Positions 38,262 through 47,410 of a stretch of DNA of 64,000 nt are shown here, piece after piece. Origin of the DNA: CAWAPS01 sp963783945. GTDB lineage: Bacteria > Actinomycetota > Acidimicrobiia > Acidimicrobiales > Palsa-688. The notes below the pieces were generated by a model. That model was not told the DNA's origin and made no database searches. It saw nothing but the letters and a program-made list of their open reading frames with translations. Both the position numbers and the translations under genes were made by a program. The stretch is from contig CAWAPS010000005.1 of assembly GCA_963783945.1 (NCBI GenBank), forward strand, positions 1 through 64,000. The letters run 5' to 3'. Every line of letters starts with the position of its first letter. The stretch's first letter is position 1.

Positions 38262-40568
38262 CTATCCGGTCGAGGCGGGTTCGAATCCGAGCTCCCGCCG
38301 GATGTCGTCGGAGTGGGCGCCAAAGGGCTCCGCGGGCCGCCCGGCGGTGAGCGGCGTACGCGCGAGGTGGGCGACCGGACCGGCCATTACGATGAGACCG
38401 TTCGCTTCCGTGAAGTCCTCGACGCGCAGGCCGATCCTCGCGGCGACGCCCTCGTCGACTAGCAGAGTGCCTGACGGCTCGACGCGGTGTGCGCCGATGT
38501 CGTGGGCCAGGAGCGTAGCGACGACGTCGTCGGTGGCGCGGGGGGCCAATGCGGCGGGGAGGTCCTCGACATCGTCCACGCCGAGCGTCTGGAGCAGCCG
38601 ATCCACCTGACCCTCGGTCGCCCCGACGAAGACGGCGCCGTCCGCCGTGTCGTAAAGACGGTGCCGGCTCGACCACCCGGGAGCGTCGCCGCGCGGCTCG
38701 GCGATGTCGCGGCCCTCGTAGTCGAGCGCGTAGATGATCTGCTCGAGCGTCGCGGCCCGCTCGAGCGACGTCGTCACGAACGACCCTCGCCCGGTACGGA
38801 GCCGCTGGAACATTCCGAGCATCGTTCCGAAGGCGGCGACTGCCCCCGCCGCGTAGTCCGTGAAGGGCCACCGCGGCCGGTCGACCATCAGGAGCGGATG
38901 TCCGCTCTCCATCGGTCGGTCGCCCCAGGTGCGCTCGGCGATCCCCGTCGCACAGTTGAGCAGGTCCGCGTATCCCCGCATGCCCGCCCGTGGCCCCTCG
39001 GTTCCATATGCGTTTAGGTAGGTGTAGACGACGTCGGGAACGACGTCGCGTACGGAAGGTTCATCGATGCCCAGGCGGCGGTCAACCCCGAGCGTGAAGT
39101 TCTGGACCACAGCATCGGCCGTTGCGAGCAAGGCGCGGAGCACCTCGTGGTCCGCGGGGTCGTGCAGGTCGAGCCGGATCGAGCGCTTGCCGCGGTTGAC
39201 GACATGGTGCCCGATTGGCTCGGAAATCATCGCCCGGTTGGTGGGATCGGTGTCCACCTTGATGACGTCGGCGCCGTGCTGGGCGAGCAGCTTGGTCGCC
39301 GTCGGCGCCGCCGCGACCCGGGTGAAGTCGAGCACCCGGAGTCCCGTCAGGGGCGGCGCCGCGGGTGCAGCCGTGGACGCGTGATCGGGCGGTGAGGGAC
39401 GAGCCTGGCTGGCGAGCTCGTCGAGCGCAGCGCGTAGTTCGGCGTCGTCGGCGCCCGCCGGCCGGCGGGGTGACACCGCGCGGTCGGGTGCGGTGGAAAC
39501 GCGAACGGCGCGCCCCGGCATCCGGACACGGCCGAGCTCGGGGTCCTCGGAGTCGACGAGCGTTCCCGCCGCGAGCGGTTGCGAGTCGGTCAGCCACTCC
39601 GACACCGACCTCACCATGATGAGGGAGCAGCCGTGGGCGTGACCGATGACCTCCCACTCCTCGGCCGGTCGCGTGGCAAATAGCTCCACGAGCCGTCGGC
39701 GCACCTCGGCGACAGCCTCGCGGTCAGACATCATGCGGTCGTAATCAACGAGCCCTTCCTCGATCCATGCGTCACAGCCCGCCGCCCGCACGAACCACTC
39801 GAGGTGGCGGAACCACGCGGAGCCGATCGCGATCCATCGCCCGTCGGCACAGCGGTACCAGGCCAGGGCGAAGTCGCCGAACCTGAACGGCTCCGAGGTT
39901 CGCTCCATGCGCGGGAGGGCGCCGCCGGCTTCGAACAGAGCATCGAAGAGCGGCATCTCCACCCGCTGGCCCAGGCCGTCGCGTTCCCGGGCGATCAACG
40001 CACCGACGACGGCCACCGCCGCTTCGAGCGCGGCAAAGACGGAGCCGAGGGGGAGCGCCGAGAACGCCGGGCCGGCGCGTTCGGGCACCATGTACGCCCC
40101 GGCGGCGGCCATCACGACACCCTCCCACGCCGCCAGGTCGCGGCGCGGGTCCTCGGATCCGAAGCCGGGCAGCGACACGTACACGAGTCGTGGGTTGCCT
40201 CCAATGGACGTCGACGGTCCGATTCCCAGCCGGTCGACGACACCGGGCCGGAAGTTCTCAATGACCACGTCGGCCGAGTCGACCAGAGCCTGCGCCTGTC
40301 GGCGATCGGTGGAGTCGGTCAGATCGAGCATTACGGTCCGACGGCCACGGAGCAACACGGCGTTGACCGGCGACTCCCAACGGGGCCCCCCGGGGGGATC
40401 GACTCGGATGACGTCGGCCCCCTGGTCGGCGAGCAGCATCCCCAACAGGGGTCCGGCGAGATACTGGCCGAAGTCGACCACGCGCACGCCCTGGAGCGGT
40501 CCGTCGGCCGCACCGCACCACAGCCGCGCCTCAGGGTCGGCATGGGCGGGTCCGAGATGCACTTCCGC
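38262..40568 (-). CDS. Tandem-domain CaiB/BaiF family CoA-transferase
   Basis: GTG 40568 after AAGGGAG gives 768 aa, twice the family length. Domain 1 (about residues 18-390) starts GVRVVDFGQYLAGPLLGMLL with RTVMLDLTDSTDRR. Domain 2 (from about 405) starts GLRVLDFTRVAAAPTATKLL with GKRSIRLDLHDPAD and GYADLLNCATGI. Class III enzymes shift CoA between carboxylic acids through an aspartyl-CoA. The position is Glu-like in domain 1 (DLAAWEGVVMAAAG) and a nearby Asp in domain 2, so one active site may be degenerate. The fused form suggests a built-in dimer. Confidence 0.9.
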   Translation of the reverse strand, partial: AEVHLGPAHADPEARLWCGAADGPLQGVRVVDFGQYLAGPLLGMLLADQGADVIRVDPPGGPRWESPVNAVLLRGRRTVMLDLTDSTDRRQAQALVDSADVVIENFRPGVVDRLGIGPSTSIGGNPRLVYVSLPGFGSEDPRRDLAAWEGVVMAAAGAYMVPERAGPAFSALPLGSVFAALEAAVAVVGALIARERDGLGQRVEMPLFDALFEAGGALPRMERTSEPFRFGDFALAWYRCADGRWIAIGSAWFRHLEWFVRAAGCDAWIEEGLVDYDRMMSDREAVAEVRRRLVELFATRPAEEWEVIGHAHGCSLIMVRSVSEWLTDSQPLAAGTLVDSEDPELGRVRMPGRAVRVSTAPDRAVSPRRPAGADDAELRAALDELASQARPSPPDHASTAAPAAPPLTGLRVLDFTRVAAAPTATKLLAQHGADVIKVDTDPTNRAMISEPIGHHVVNRGKRSIRLDLHDPADHEVLRALLATADAVVQNFTLGVDRRLGIDEPSVRDVVPDVVYTYLNAYGTEGPRAGMRGYADLLNCATGIAERTWGDRPMESGHPLLMVDRPRWPFTDYAAGAVAAFGTMLGMFQRLRTGRGSFVTTSLERAATLEQIIYALDYEGRDIAEPRGDAPGWSSRHRLYDTADGAVFVGATEGQVDRLLQTLGVDDVEDLPAALAPRATDDVVATLLAHDIGAHRVEPSGTLLVDEGVAARIGLRVEDFTEANGLIVMAGPVAHLARTPLTAGRPAEPFGAHSDDIRRELGFEPASTG

Positions 40569-40610
40569 CACTGGGTTCTCCCTTCGCGCAGGTGGGGCCA
40601 AATCAAGCCA

Positions 40611-41462
40611 TCACACTGGGGCCATTTCTACTTGACATTTCCACGGGAGGGCGCCTTCGTGGCCGCCTCGCCGGTGCCGGCCCGAAGCGTCCAGAGCGTC
40701 GCGGGCCAGGCGGACGGGCTCGTACTCGCTCCAGGGATCCAGGAAGGTGGATTCCCACCTGTCGGAGTGACCAGGATCGGATAGCCGGTAGTAGACGGTC
40801 CCCCGTACCTGCGCAGAGGTGTTGCCGCCCTTGTTGTGGCCGAGCAGGAGTGGGCCCAGGAGCAGGTCCCCTCGGTTGGCGGTCACCTCTACTGGGTCGG
40901 AGAGTTCTGGCGGTGGATCCAGAAGGGTGCAGTGGCCACCGGTTTGCTGGAGCACTTTGGTTCCTCGCGCGTGGAACAGCGTTTGGTGGGCGATATGGGA
41001 TCCGGGCCAGACCCAGAGGTTGCCTGAGTGGGGAGATCGCTGATCGGTCATGAAGATCCCCACCAGCATCGTGAACGAACTGGGCGGGTCTTGGCCCGGT
41101 CCGTGCCCATCGATATGGGGACCGCCCGGCCTGTGAGACCACCCCGGCACGGTGGTGGCGATCTGGATGTGATCGAAGGCGTGGCCCAATGCCAGTGGTG
41201 ACACGAGTTCTTGGGCGATCCTCAACGCCGGCGACCGTGTGAGCATCTCGTCGCAGCGAGGGAGTCGAGCAACGGGCGGGAACCAGAGGTTCGCCCCAGG
41301 ACCGCGATCGCCCTGGTCGGGAGGTCGTTCGGTGGTGATCCGGTCGATCTCTTCATCCGCGGCGTCCAGGAGCGAATCGCCTACGACGTTGGGGATGACC
41401 AGGAAGCCCTCGCTGGCGAACCGTTTGAGGTCTGATTCACTCAGCCGTTCCACGACCGACAT
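40611..41462 (-). CDS. Phytanoyl-CoA dioxygenase (PhyH) family protein
   Basis: The 283-aa protein carries the Fe(II)/2-oxoglutarate motif HxD in GGPHIDGHGPG (about residues 135-145) and a distal His in LLLGHNKGGNTSAQ, followed by Arg in VRGTVYYRL for 2-oxoglutarate binding. The family hydroxylates acyl-CoA, amino acids or small natural products. It is 42 bases upstream of the CoA-transferase in the same direction; hydroxylation followed by CoA transfer of a carboxylic acid is a reasonable joint role. Confidence 0.88.
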   Translation of the reverse strand: MSVVERLSESDLKRFASEGFLVIPNVVGDSLLDAADEEIDRITTERPPDQGDRGPGANLWFPPVARLPRCDEMLTRSPALRIAQELVSPLALGHAFDHIQIATTVPGWSHRPGGPHIDGHGPGQDPPSSFTMLVGIFMTDQRSPHSGNLWVWPGSHIAHQTLFHARGTKVLQQTGGHCTLLDPPPELSDPVEVTANRGDLLLGPLLLGHNKGGNTSAQVRGTVYYRLSDPGHSDRWESTFLDPWSEYEPVRLARDALDASGRHRRGGHEGALPWKCQVEMAPV

Positions 41463-41782
41463 CCTGCAGGACAGCTAGATGGGAGGGCCAGCTGTTTTCC
41501 GCGAACCCACGATCGTTGCGTCTTGCCGTGGAGTTGTGGCCGGAGTACCGGCGATGTGGGGTGTGTTGGCCGAGGTGGCGATCCACAGAGGACTGGCCGG
41601 GTAACTCGGCGCCGGCGGGTTGGCGCACGTGGCCTCGACGATGGCGGCCTTCGTCGTCCGCGCCAACCGGCATTGATCGCGCCGAGACGACTCCTCCGAC
41701 GCTTCGTGACGTCGGTCCGGATAGCCGGTAGCGGCGCTCTCTAGGCTGGAGTCGACCAGGCCAGACGAAATGGAGGAGTCTA
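41463..41782. other. Intergenic region, no gene seen
   Basis: A 320-base divergent gap between the PhyH gene and the two small plus-strand hypothetical genes. The end includes ATGGAGGAGTCTA, the ribosome binding site of the gene at 41783. No other feature recognised. Confidence 0.5.
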
Positions 41783-42127
41783 ATGGGAGTGCAGGTCGAC
41801 GTATGGGTGTGGGGGCAGTTCAGCATGGCCGCCGACGCCGAGTTGGACTGGACGTTCTGGATAACCGACGGGGACGGGATCTCGATGATCGACCCCGAGC
41901 ACTGGTACTGGATGAGCGCCGTACCCGATTACGAGCCCGATCCCAACCCGGACTTGCCGGCGGACGCCACCGGTCTGACGTTTACCGAGCAGGGCGCCTA
42001 CCGCCCCTATCAGTACCCGGCCGCCGGCAACAACGCGGTATGGAAGGCGACGCTCAAGACCTCGAGCGGTCCAGAGGAGGGATACACGTGGTTCAGGCCT
42101 CGGATGCTCGTGGCGCCAGGATCCTGA
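41783..42127 (+). CDS. Hypothetical acidic protein
   Basis: ATG 41783 follows GGAGGAG and gives 114 aa, with strong GC3 bias. The sequence is acidic and aromatic (VDVWVWGQFSMAADAELDWT, DPEHWYWMSAVPDYEPDPNP, GPEEGYTWFRPRMLV). It has no membrane segment, no signal peptide and no known motif. It is followed after one base by a second small gene in the same direction, likely an operon. Confidence 0.65.
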   Translation: MGVQVDVWVWGQFSMAADAELDWTFWITDGDGISMIDPEHWYWMSAVPDYEPDPNPDLPADATGLTFTEQGAYRPYQYPAAGNNAVWKATLKTSSGPEEGYTWFRPRMLVAPGS

Positions 42128-42128
42128 G

Positions 42129-42371
42129 ATGCAACGCGTCTATATCGTCCACGACCACGAGGGCCGGATTCTGGCCGTCGCCGACGCCGCCGACATTCCC
42201 GGTCCCGGCGGGGTGGTACTTCACCACCAGCCGCGTCCCCGGCCAGGCCAGCACGCCGCTTTCGTCATCTTGCGCGACGAACAGCGGGAGCTGCACGCCC
42301 TCGCCTTGATCCGCCAGTTCGAGCTGGATCCGGACGCGTCGCCGCCCGCTCTACGCCGGCGTTCTCCGTAA
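42129..42371 (+). CDS. Hypothetical small protein
   Basis: ATG 42129 lies directly after the TGA of the preceding gene, giving 80 aa. It begins MQRVYIVHDHEGRILAVADA and carries several histidines in the middle (VVLHHQPRPRPGQHAAFVIL). No family is recognised. The one-base spacing from the preceding gene suggests a joint function with the 114-aa protein. Confidence 0.6.
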   Translation: MQRVYIVHDHEGRILAVADAADIPGPGGVVLHHQPRPRPGQHAAFVILRDEQRELHALALIRQFELDPDASPPALRRRSP

Positions 42372-42385
42372 CCTGGTGTTTACGT

Positions 42386-42419
42386 CTTCTAAGTGGCGGC
42401 CGCAGGATCGAGTCCTGCC
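42386..42419 (+). repeat. Degenerate tRNA-Arg(TCT) 3'-half fragment (possible old att site)
   Basis: The 34 bases CTTCTAAGTGGCGG... to ...TCGAGTCCTGCC match 31 of 35 positions of the anticodon loop to T arm of the tRNA-Arg(TCT) at 32560-32594, with one gap and the same orientation. The 5' half and acceptor stem are absent. Confidence 0.65.
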
Positions 42420-42561
42420 TCTCGGGTTCCTCGAGGTGCGGTGTGTGGGCAGAGTGCTCGAACCACACCAATTGCTTGCTCGGGGCCTCCAGCGAGTTGG
42501 CGTAGCGCTGCGCCGCTTCGCCCGGGGCCACCTGGTCGTCACCACCGACCAGGACCGCTGC
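42418..42561 (-). pseudogene. Remnant of an alpha/beta hydrolase
   Basis: The frame reads AVLVGGDDQVAPGEAAQRYA then NSLEAPSKQLVWFEHSAHTP and HLEEPERQ, the conserved C-terminal strand with Asp and the final catalytic His of alpha/beta hydrolases (V-x-G-x-D...H-x-P). Nothing recognisable of the core with the nucleophile remains. It abuts the tRNA-like fragment. Confidence 0.55.
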
Positions 42562-42701
42562 GAATCGGCCCCGACATTGGCCAGGCGCGTAGCGGTGGCA
42601 CCCAGGGAGCAGACTACGACGGTCCCTGGCGCCCTCACCTGACCGGTTCAGGATGTCTTGGCGCTCGCCCCGGAGCGCGAGGAACCTTGCCGTCGTCGCC
42701 A

Positions 42702-43271
42702 TCAGAGGACCTCCCGCTCGTAGCGCACAAGAACGGCCGGACAGCTGGTCTCGGCCGAGACCTGTCGTAGCCGGATGGGAGTGGTCTCGGCGGTGAACAG
42801 CCTCGTGCCCCGGCCGACGAGGTCAGGGAAGACCAAGATGCGGTACTCGTCGACCAGATCTCGTTCGGCGAGGGCATGCACCACACTGGCGCTGCCAACG
42901 ACGACGACATCGCGCGCCGTCTTGAGCTCGGCGACGGCATCGAGCAGGTTGCCGGAGAGCAAAGATGAGTTCTCCCAGGCGCTCAGGTCAATCACGCGGT
43001 GGGAGACCACCAGCTTGGGGATGCGGTTCATGGCGGCCGAGAAGTCGTCGGTGCGGCTGGGCCAGAGGCGGGAGAATTGCTGCCAGGTCTTGCGGCCCAG
43101 CAGGAGCACTCCGCTTTCGAGGACGGGACCCAACTTGAACTTGTCACCCGCTACTACCTCGGGGCCGTGGCGGAAGGCCCAACCACCATTCGGCGTCCCA
43201 TCGCGTCCGTCGGGGTCTTCGGTGATCCCGTCGACCGTGGAAAAGGCGATGACGATGGTCCGGTACATCAT
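42702..43271 (-). CDS. Dihydrofolate reductase-like (RibD C-terminal) protein
   Basis: ATG 43271 after GAGGAGCAC gives 189 aa. The sequence MMYRTIVIAFSTVDGITEDP, GVLLLGRKTWQQFSRLWPSR and VVVGSASVVHALAERDLVDE matches the dihydrofolate-reductase/RibD-C fold that binds NADPH. In actinobacteria such stand-alone proteins are usually of unknown substrate. It lies downstream of the ECF sigma gene on the same strand (82 bases) and is probably part of its regulon or operon. Confidence 0.9.
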   Translation of the reverse strand: MMYRTIVIAFSTVDGITEDPDGRDGTPNGGWAFRHGPEVVAGDKFKLGPVLESGVLLLGRKTWQQFSRLWPSRTDDFSAAMNRIPKLVVSHRVIDLSAWENSSLLSGNLLDAVAELKTARDVVVVGSASVVHALAERDLVDEYRILVFPDLVGRGTRLFTAETTPIRLRQVSAETSCPAVLVRYEREVL

Positions 43272-43352
43272 GTGCTCCTCGGGTGCTGTGTCACCGGTCC
43301 GGGTGACCGGGGCGCAGATATCTACCGGCCACACCGTCGAAACTCATCGCGA

Positions 43353-44369
43353 TCACTGCAGCATTCTGGGAAGCTCGAAGATGGCGAACACTTCAGGATC
43401 CTGGTACACGGTAGTGCGCGCGATGACGCCATCCTCCACCGAGAAGACTTGGAGGGTGTGCAACTGGTACTGCTCGCCTTGGCGGTTGTAGGCCACCATG
43501 GCGGGCTGGTGGTTGGCTGAGATCGGCACCGTCCTCCAATCACGACCCCGCATGTCGAACACCCGGACCATGAATTGCGCGTAAGCGGCGACCCCGAGGT
43601 ACCAGTTCCACATGGGAGGCATCTCCAACACCACCTCCTCAGCCAGCATCCTCGTCAGCGCTTCTACGTCTGCCCGCTCGAAGGCCGCCATATACCGGTC
43701 GACAACTGCTCGTTGCGCCGGCTCCGGCTCCTTCAGCGTTTCGGCGTCCAGGCGGGGACCGGCGAACGTAGCCCTCGCTCGCTGCAGCGCACTGTTGACC
43801 GCTGCAGTACTCATGTCCAGCATGACGGCGACCTCCGCTGCCGCGAAGTCGAGCACTTCGCGCAAGATGAGCACCGCCCGCTGCTTGGCCGGAAGCAGCT
43901 GCAACGCCGCCACCACCGCCAAACGGAGTCCGCTCCGTTCGGCGGCTACCGCTGCCGGATCGTCGGGTGCGCCACCGAGCCGGCGGTCGGGAATAGGTTG
44001 CAGCCATGGCACCTCGAACCCCGGCACGAACGCGGCATCCGGGTCATCGAACCGCTGCCCCACCCCGGAAGGAAGCGGACGGCGCGAACGACCCTCGAGG
44101 GCGCTGAGGCAGGCGTTAGTAGCAATGCGGTACAGCCAAGTGCGCATCGACGCCAGATCCCGGTCATAGCGGTCATAGGCCCGCCACGCCCGCAGCATGG
44201 TCTCCTGCACGAGGTCCTCCGCCTCCTGCACCGAGCCCAGCATCTGATAGCAGTGCACCACCAACTCGCGCCGGTGAGGCTCGGCCGCCTCGGTGAACTC
44301 GCGCTCCAATGTGCGACCCGGCATCCACTTACGTCTACCATCCGTGTGGCCCGACGTCCACGAGTTCAT
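43353..44369 (-). CDS. ECF RNA polymerase sigma factor with C-terminal SnoaL-like domain (SigG/SigX5-type)
   Basis: ATG 44369 after GGGAG gives 338 aa. Residues 25-190 hold sigma region 2 (LVVHCYQMLGSVQEAEDLVQ, MLRAWRAYDRYDRDLASMRT) and region 4 (LPAKQRAVLILREVLDFAAA, VAVMLDMSTAAVNSALQRA). Residues 210-338 form a SnoaL-like domain (VDRYMAAFERADVEALTRML). In this class the fused domain replaces a separate anti-sigma factor and may sense a small molecule. No anti-sigma gene is adjacent. ATG 44324 is an alternative start. Confidence 0.9.
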   Translation of the reverse strand: MNSWTSGHTDGRRKWMPGRTLEREFTEAAEPHRRELVVHCYQMLGSVQEAEDLVQETMLRAWRAYDRYDRDLASMRTWLYRIATNACLSALEGRSRRPLPSGVGQRFDDPDAAFVPGFEVPWLQPIPDRRLGGAPDDPAAVAAERSGLRLAVVAALQLLPAKQRAVLILREVLDFAAAEVAVMLDMSTAAVNSALQRARATFAGPRLDAETLKEPEPAQRAVVDRYMAAFERADVEALTRMLAEEVVLEMPPMWNWYLGVAAYAQFMVRVFDMRGRDWRTVPISANHQPAMVAYNRQGEQYQLHTLQVFSVEDGVIARTTVYQDPEVFAIFELPRMLQ

Positions 44370-44992
44370 CGCCCGCTCCCGGGTCAACCAGATCAAACAG
44401 ACCTAAACACCGCCAAGCTCGGTTGGACGACCATGCCGGGGGCCAAATAGACGTCGAGGGCGCCCTGCCGGCGAGCACCGATCTGGATCGGAGGAGTACA
44501 GACATGTCCGCTGGAGACACCATCGCACTCGTGGTCGCCGTGCTCACCTGTGCCGGCCGGCTCGGTGGCGGCGAAGATCTCGGGCCAGCTGTCGGTCGAC
44601 AGACAAGTCGGCGCCGTCCTCCAGGACAAGCAGCCATGGCACGGCGTAGATGGGCGGTCCCGACCCTACGCCCTCACCATGACCGTAGAAGCAGTCCCTC
44701 AGATGATGTCCTTGAACACCGCCGCGCTGTTGGCCGTCTCCTTGGCCACCGGGAAGTTGAAGCCGCAGTTGGGACAGGGCTCAGCCAGCGTCCTCGGCCT
44801 GGCCGCCAGGTCGTAGGCCTGTCCTGGAGCGGGCCGCAGGTCGGGCAGATCCGGAGCAGTCCCGACGGGGAGTTCGCCCAACCCGGCTCCTACATCGACG
44901 ATGTCGCATGGGCCGCCCGGCACTGGGTGCCAAGCCGGACGAGAATCTCTGGTGCAGGCGATGTAGTGTTCATCGGATAGATTGTTCACTTG
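44370..44992. other. Intergenic region with possible decayed coding sequence
   Basis: About 620 bases. A minus-strand frame ending near 44699 reads AARPRTLAEPCPNCGFNFPV, a zinc-ribbon-like CxxC, and may be the C terminus of a broken gene. No intact gene with good codon bias and start was found. The right end contains the promoter of the MarR gene. Confidence 0.4.
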
Positions 44993-45514
44993 ATGGTCTA
45001 TTCCTCTCCCGTAGAGTCCGAAGCTCTCGATGGCACGTCTCGGGATCAGTTGGTCGGGCGGATCACCGACATGGCATCCGCGATGCGCCGCCTCTTCGAG
45101 ATACGGCCCAGCTCCGAGGAGCGCTCGGCGTGGTTGTCGCTCACTGCCCACCAGCTCGAAGCACTAGCCGTGCTCGAGGAGGGCAGCCTCACCATGGGTG
45201 AGTTCTGCGAGCGCTTGGATATTGCTGAGAGCGCGGGTACCGCCTTGTCGGACAGGCTCGTCGCGAGGGGCATGGCGAGCAGGGAGACCGATGATGCCGA
45301 TCGCCGGGTAGTCAGGCTGTCGCTCAGCGATGAGGCACGCGCCATGGTCGAGCGTTTCCGGGAGCTCAAGTGCCGCCGCATTGCCGATGCGCTTTCGGTC
45401 CTCGACTCCGAGGATCTTGGCGCTCTGGTCCGCATCCACGAGCAACTCCTCGCCGGGGCCGGTTGCCTGCCGCGGCCCGGCCGCCCTCGCCGGGCAGAAG
45501 CAGGACCTGCATGA
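44993..45514 (+). CDS. MarR-family transcriptional regulator of the downstream exporter
   Basis: ATG 44993 (or TTG 44990) gives a 173-aa protein with the MarR winged helix: LTAHQLEALAVLEEGSLTMG, FCERLDIAESAGTALSDRLV (recognition helix) and MASRETDDADRRVVRLSLSD (wing). The stop overlaps the start of the DHA2 exporter (ATGA), so the pair is one operon. The arrangement is typical of drug- or metabolite-responsive efflux control. Confidence 0.9.
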   Translation: MVYSSPVESEALDGTSRDQLVGRITDMASAMRRLFEIRPSSEERSAWLSLTAHQLEALAVLEEGSLTMGEFCERLDIAESAGTALSDRLVARGMASRETDDADRRVVRLSLSDEARAMVERFRELKCRRIADALSVLDSEDLGALVRIHEQLLAGAGCLPRPGRPRRAEAGPA

Positions 45515-47388
45515 GCCTTGTGGGCCTCAGCTCGCGCTCTGCCCCCGCGGTCGTCGGTCAACCGGACGACAGCTACAAGTGGGTAGCGCTGATCAACACC
45601 ACGCTCGGGGTGCTGCTCGTCTCGATCAATGAGTCGATCCTCCTCATCGCCCTTCCCGAAATCTTCCGTGGCATCCACCTGAATCCGCTCGTGCCGTCGA
45701 ACTCGTTCTATCTGCTGTGGATCCTGCTCGGCTTCATGCTGGTCACGGCGGTAGTCGTGGTGACCCTGGGCCGGATCGGCGACATGTACGGCCGCGTCCG
45801 GATGTACAACCTCGGGTTTGCCGTCTTCACCCTCTTCTCGATCCTCTTATCGGTCAACTGGCTACACGGCACGGCCGCCGGCATGTACATCGTGGTGCTG
45901 CGCATCGGGCAGGGCATCGGCGGGTCATTCCTGTTCGCCAACTCGACGGCCATCCTGACTGACGCCTTCCCCCAAACCCAGCGGGGAATGGCACTCGGGA
46001 TCAACAACATCATGGCCGTGTCAGGGATGTTCATCGGCCTGGTGGTGGGCGGCGTGCTTGCACCGATCGACTGGCGGCTCGTCTTCATCGTCTCGGCCCC
46101 GTTCGGCCTGGTTGGCACGGCATGGGCCTACCTCAAGCTCAAGGACAACGGTGTGCGCACGCCGGCCCGGGTCGATTGGTGGGGCAACGTGCTGTTCGCC
46201 GTCGGCCTGACCTCGATCCTGGTCGGGATCACTTACGGCATCGAGCCCTACCACGGCTCGGCCATGGGCTGGGCCAACCCCAGGGTGATTGGCGAACTCG
46301 GGGGCGGGGCGGCACTACTGGTGGCGTTCATGGTCGTGGAGCGCTTTGTCGCCCAGCCGATGTTGCGGCTGGAGCTGTTCCGGATCCGTGCGTTCCTGTT
46401 CGGCAACCTGGCCGCACTGCTCGCGGCCATCGGGCGGGGCGGGCTCATGTTCTTGTTGGTGATATGGCTCCAGGGCATCTGGCTGCCATTGCACGGCTAC
46501 AGCTTCTCCGCCACCCCATTGTGGGCGGGCATCTACATGCTCCCCATGACCGCCGGCGTTCTCATCGCTGGTCCCATCTCAGGCATTCTCTCCGATCGAT
46601 ACGGCGCTCGTCCGTTCGCGACCACCGGCATGGCCGTCGCCGCGCTCAGCTTTATCGGGTTCGCTCTGCTGCCCATAAATTTCTGGTATCCGGAGTTCGC
46701 GGGGCTGATGCTGGTCAACGGCCTGGCCATGGGGCTCTTCGCCTCCCCCAACCGCGCCGCGATCATGAACAGCCTGCCACCCGACCAGCGCGGCGTGGGC
46801 GCCGGTATGTCCGGTGCCTTCCAGAACGCCGCGATAGTCCTCTCCATGGGCATCTTTTTCAGCCTCATGATCTCGGGCATCTCGTCGATGCTCCCGCGCT
46901 CGCTGTATCGGGGTCTGGTGGCTCACCAGGTCCCCGTGGCCACGGCCACAGAGGTGTCCCACCTGCCCCCCATCACCAGCCTCTTTGCGTCGCTGCTCGG
47001 TTACAACCCAATCAGGAACCTCGTCCCCGCGCCAGTTCTGGCGAAGCTCCCGGCCCAGTCCGTCGCCGAGCTCAGCGGTAGGAACTTCTTCCCGGAACTG
47101 CTCTCCAAGCCCTTCGCGGACGGGCTCACCATTGCCTTCACCTTCGGTGCGCTCGCCTGCGCCCTCGCAGCCGTCGCCTCCCTCATGCGCGGCCGCAAGT
47201 ACGTCCATGCCGTGGCGGCCGCGCCGACACAAACGGCAACGGCGGGAGCGATCTCGGCACCCCTCAGCCAATCAATTGAGACTGAGGTCAGCGAAGCCAG
47301 CGAGGCGAGCCACGGCAACCTATCGAGCGACGACAGAGTCCCCTCAGCAGCAACCCGGCAGCCGACGCGAACGCTCACGGATCGGTAA
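45511..47388 (+). CDS. DHA2-family MFS efflux transporter (14 TM, EmrB/QacA-like)
   Basis: ATG 45511, overlapping the marR stop, gives 625 aa. Around 14 hydrophobic helices occur. The first segments read ALINTTLGVLLVSINESILL and FYLLWILLGFMLVTAVVVVT with VTLGRIGDMYGRVRMYNLGF (MFS motif A). RIGQGIGGSFLFANSTAILT and FPQTQRGMALGINNIMAVSG are typical of DHA2 drug:H+ antiporters. The C-terminal 60 residues are a hydrophilic tail. It probably exports an organic compound under MarR control. The MITE at 47411 lies 22 bases after its stop. Confidence 0.92.
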   Translation: MSLVGLSSRSAPAVVGQPDDSYKWVALINTTLGVLLVSINESILLIALPEIFRGIHLNPLVPSNSFYLLWILLGFMLVTAVVVVTLGRIGDMYGRVRMYNLGFAVFTLFSILLSVNWLHGTAAGMYIVVLRIGQGIGGSFLFANSTAILTDAFPQTQRGMALGINNIMAVSGMFIGLVVGGVLAPIDWRLVFIVSAPFGLVGTAWAYLKLKDNGVRTPARVDWWGNVLFAVGLTSILVGITYGIEPYHGSAMGWANPRVIGELGGGAALLVAFMVVERFVAQPMLRLELFRIRAFLFGNLAALLAAIGRGGLMFLLVIWLQGIWLPLHGYSFSATPLWAGIYMLPMTAGVLIAGPISGILSDRYGARPFATTGMAVAALSFIGFALLPINFWYPEFAGLMLVNGLAMGLFASPNRAAIMNSLPPDQRGVGAGMSGAFQNAAIVLSMGIFFSLMISGISSMLPRSLYRGLVAHQVPVATATEVSHLPPITSLFASLLGYNPIRNLVPAPVLAKLPAQSVAELSGRNFFPELLSKPFADGLTIAFTFGALACALAAVASLMRGRKYVHAVAAAPTQTATAGAISAPLSQSIETEVSEASEASHGNLSSDDRVPSAATRQPTRTLTDR

Positions 47389-47410
47389 CGCCCGCAGCCA
47401 GTGCCGCTCA

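Noticed and set aside
44699..45151. A zinc-ribbon protein (CPNCGF)
   Set aside because: The frame overlaps the MarR gene and only the last 40 residues look coding; at most a remnant.
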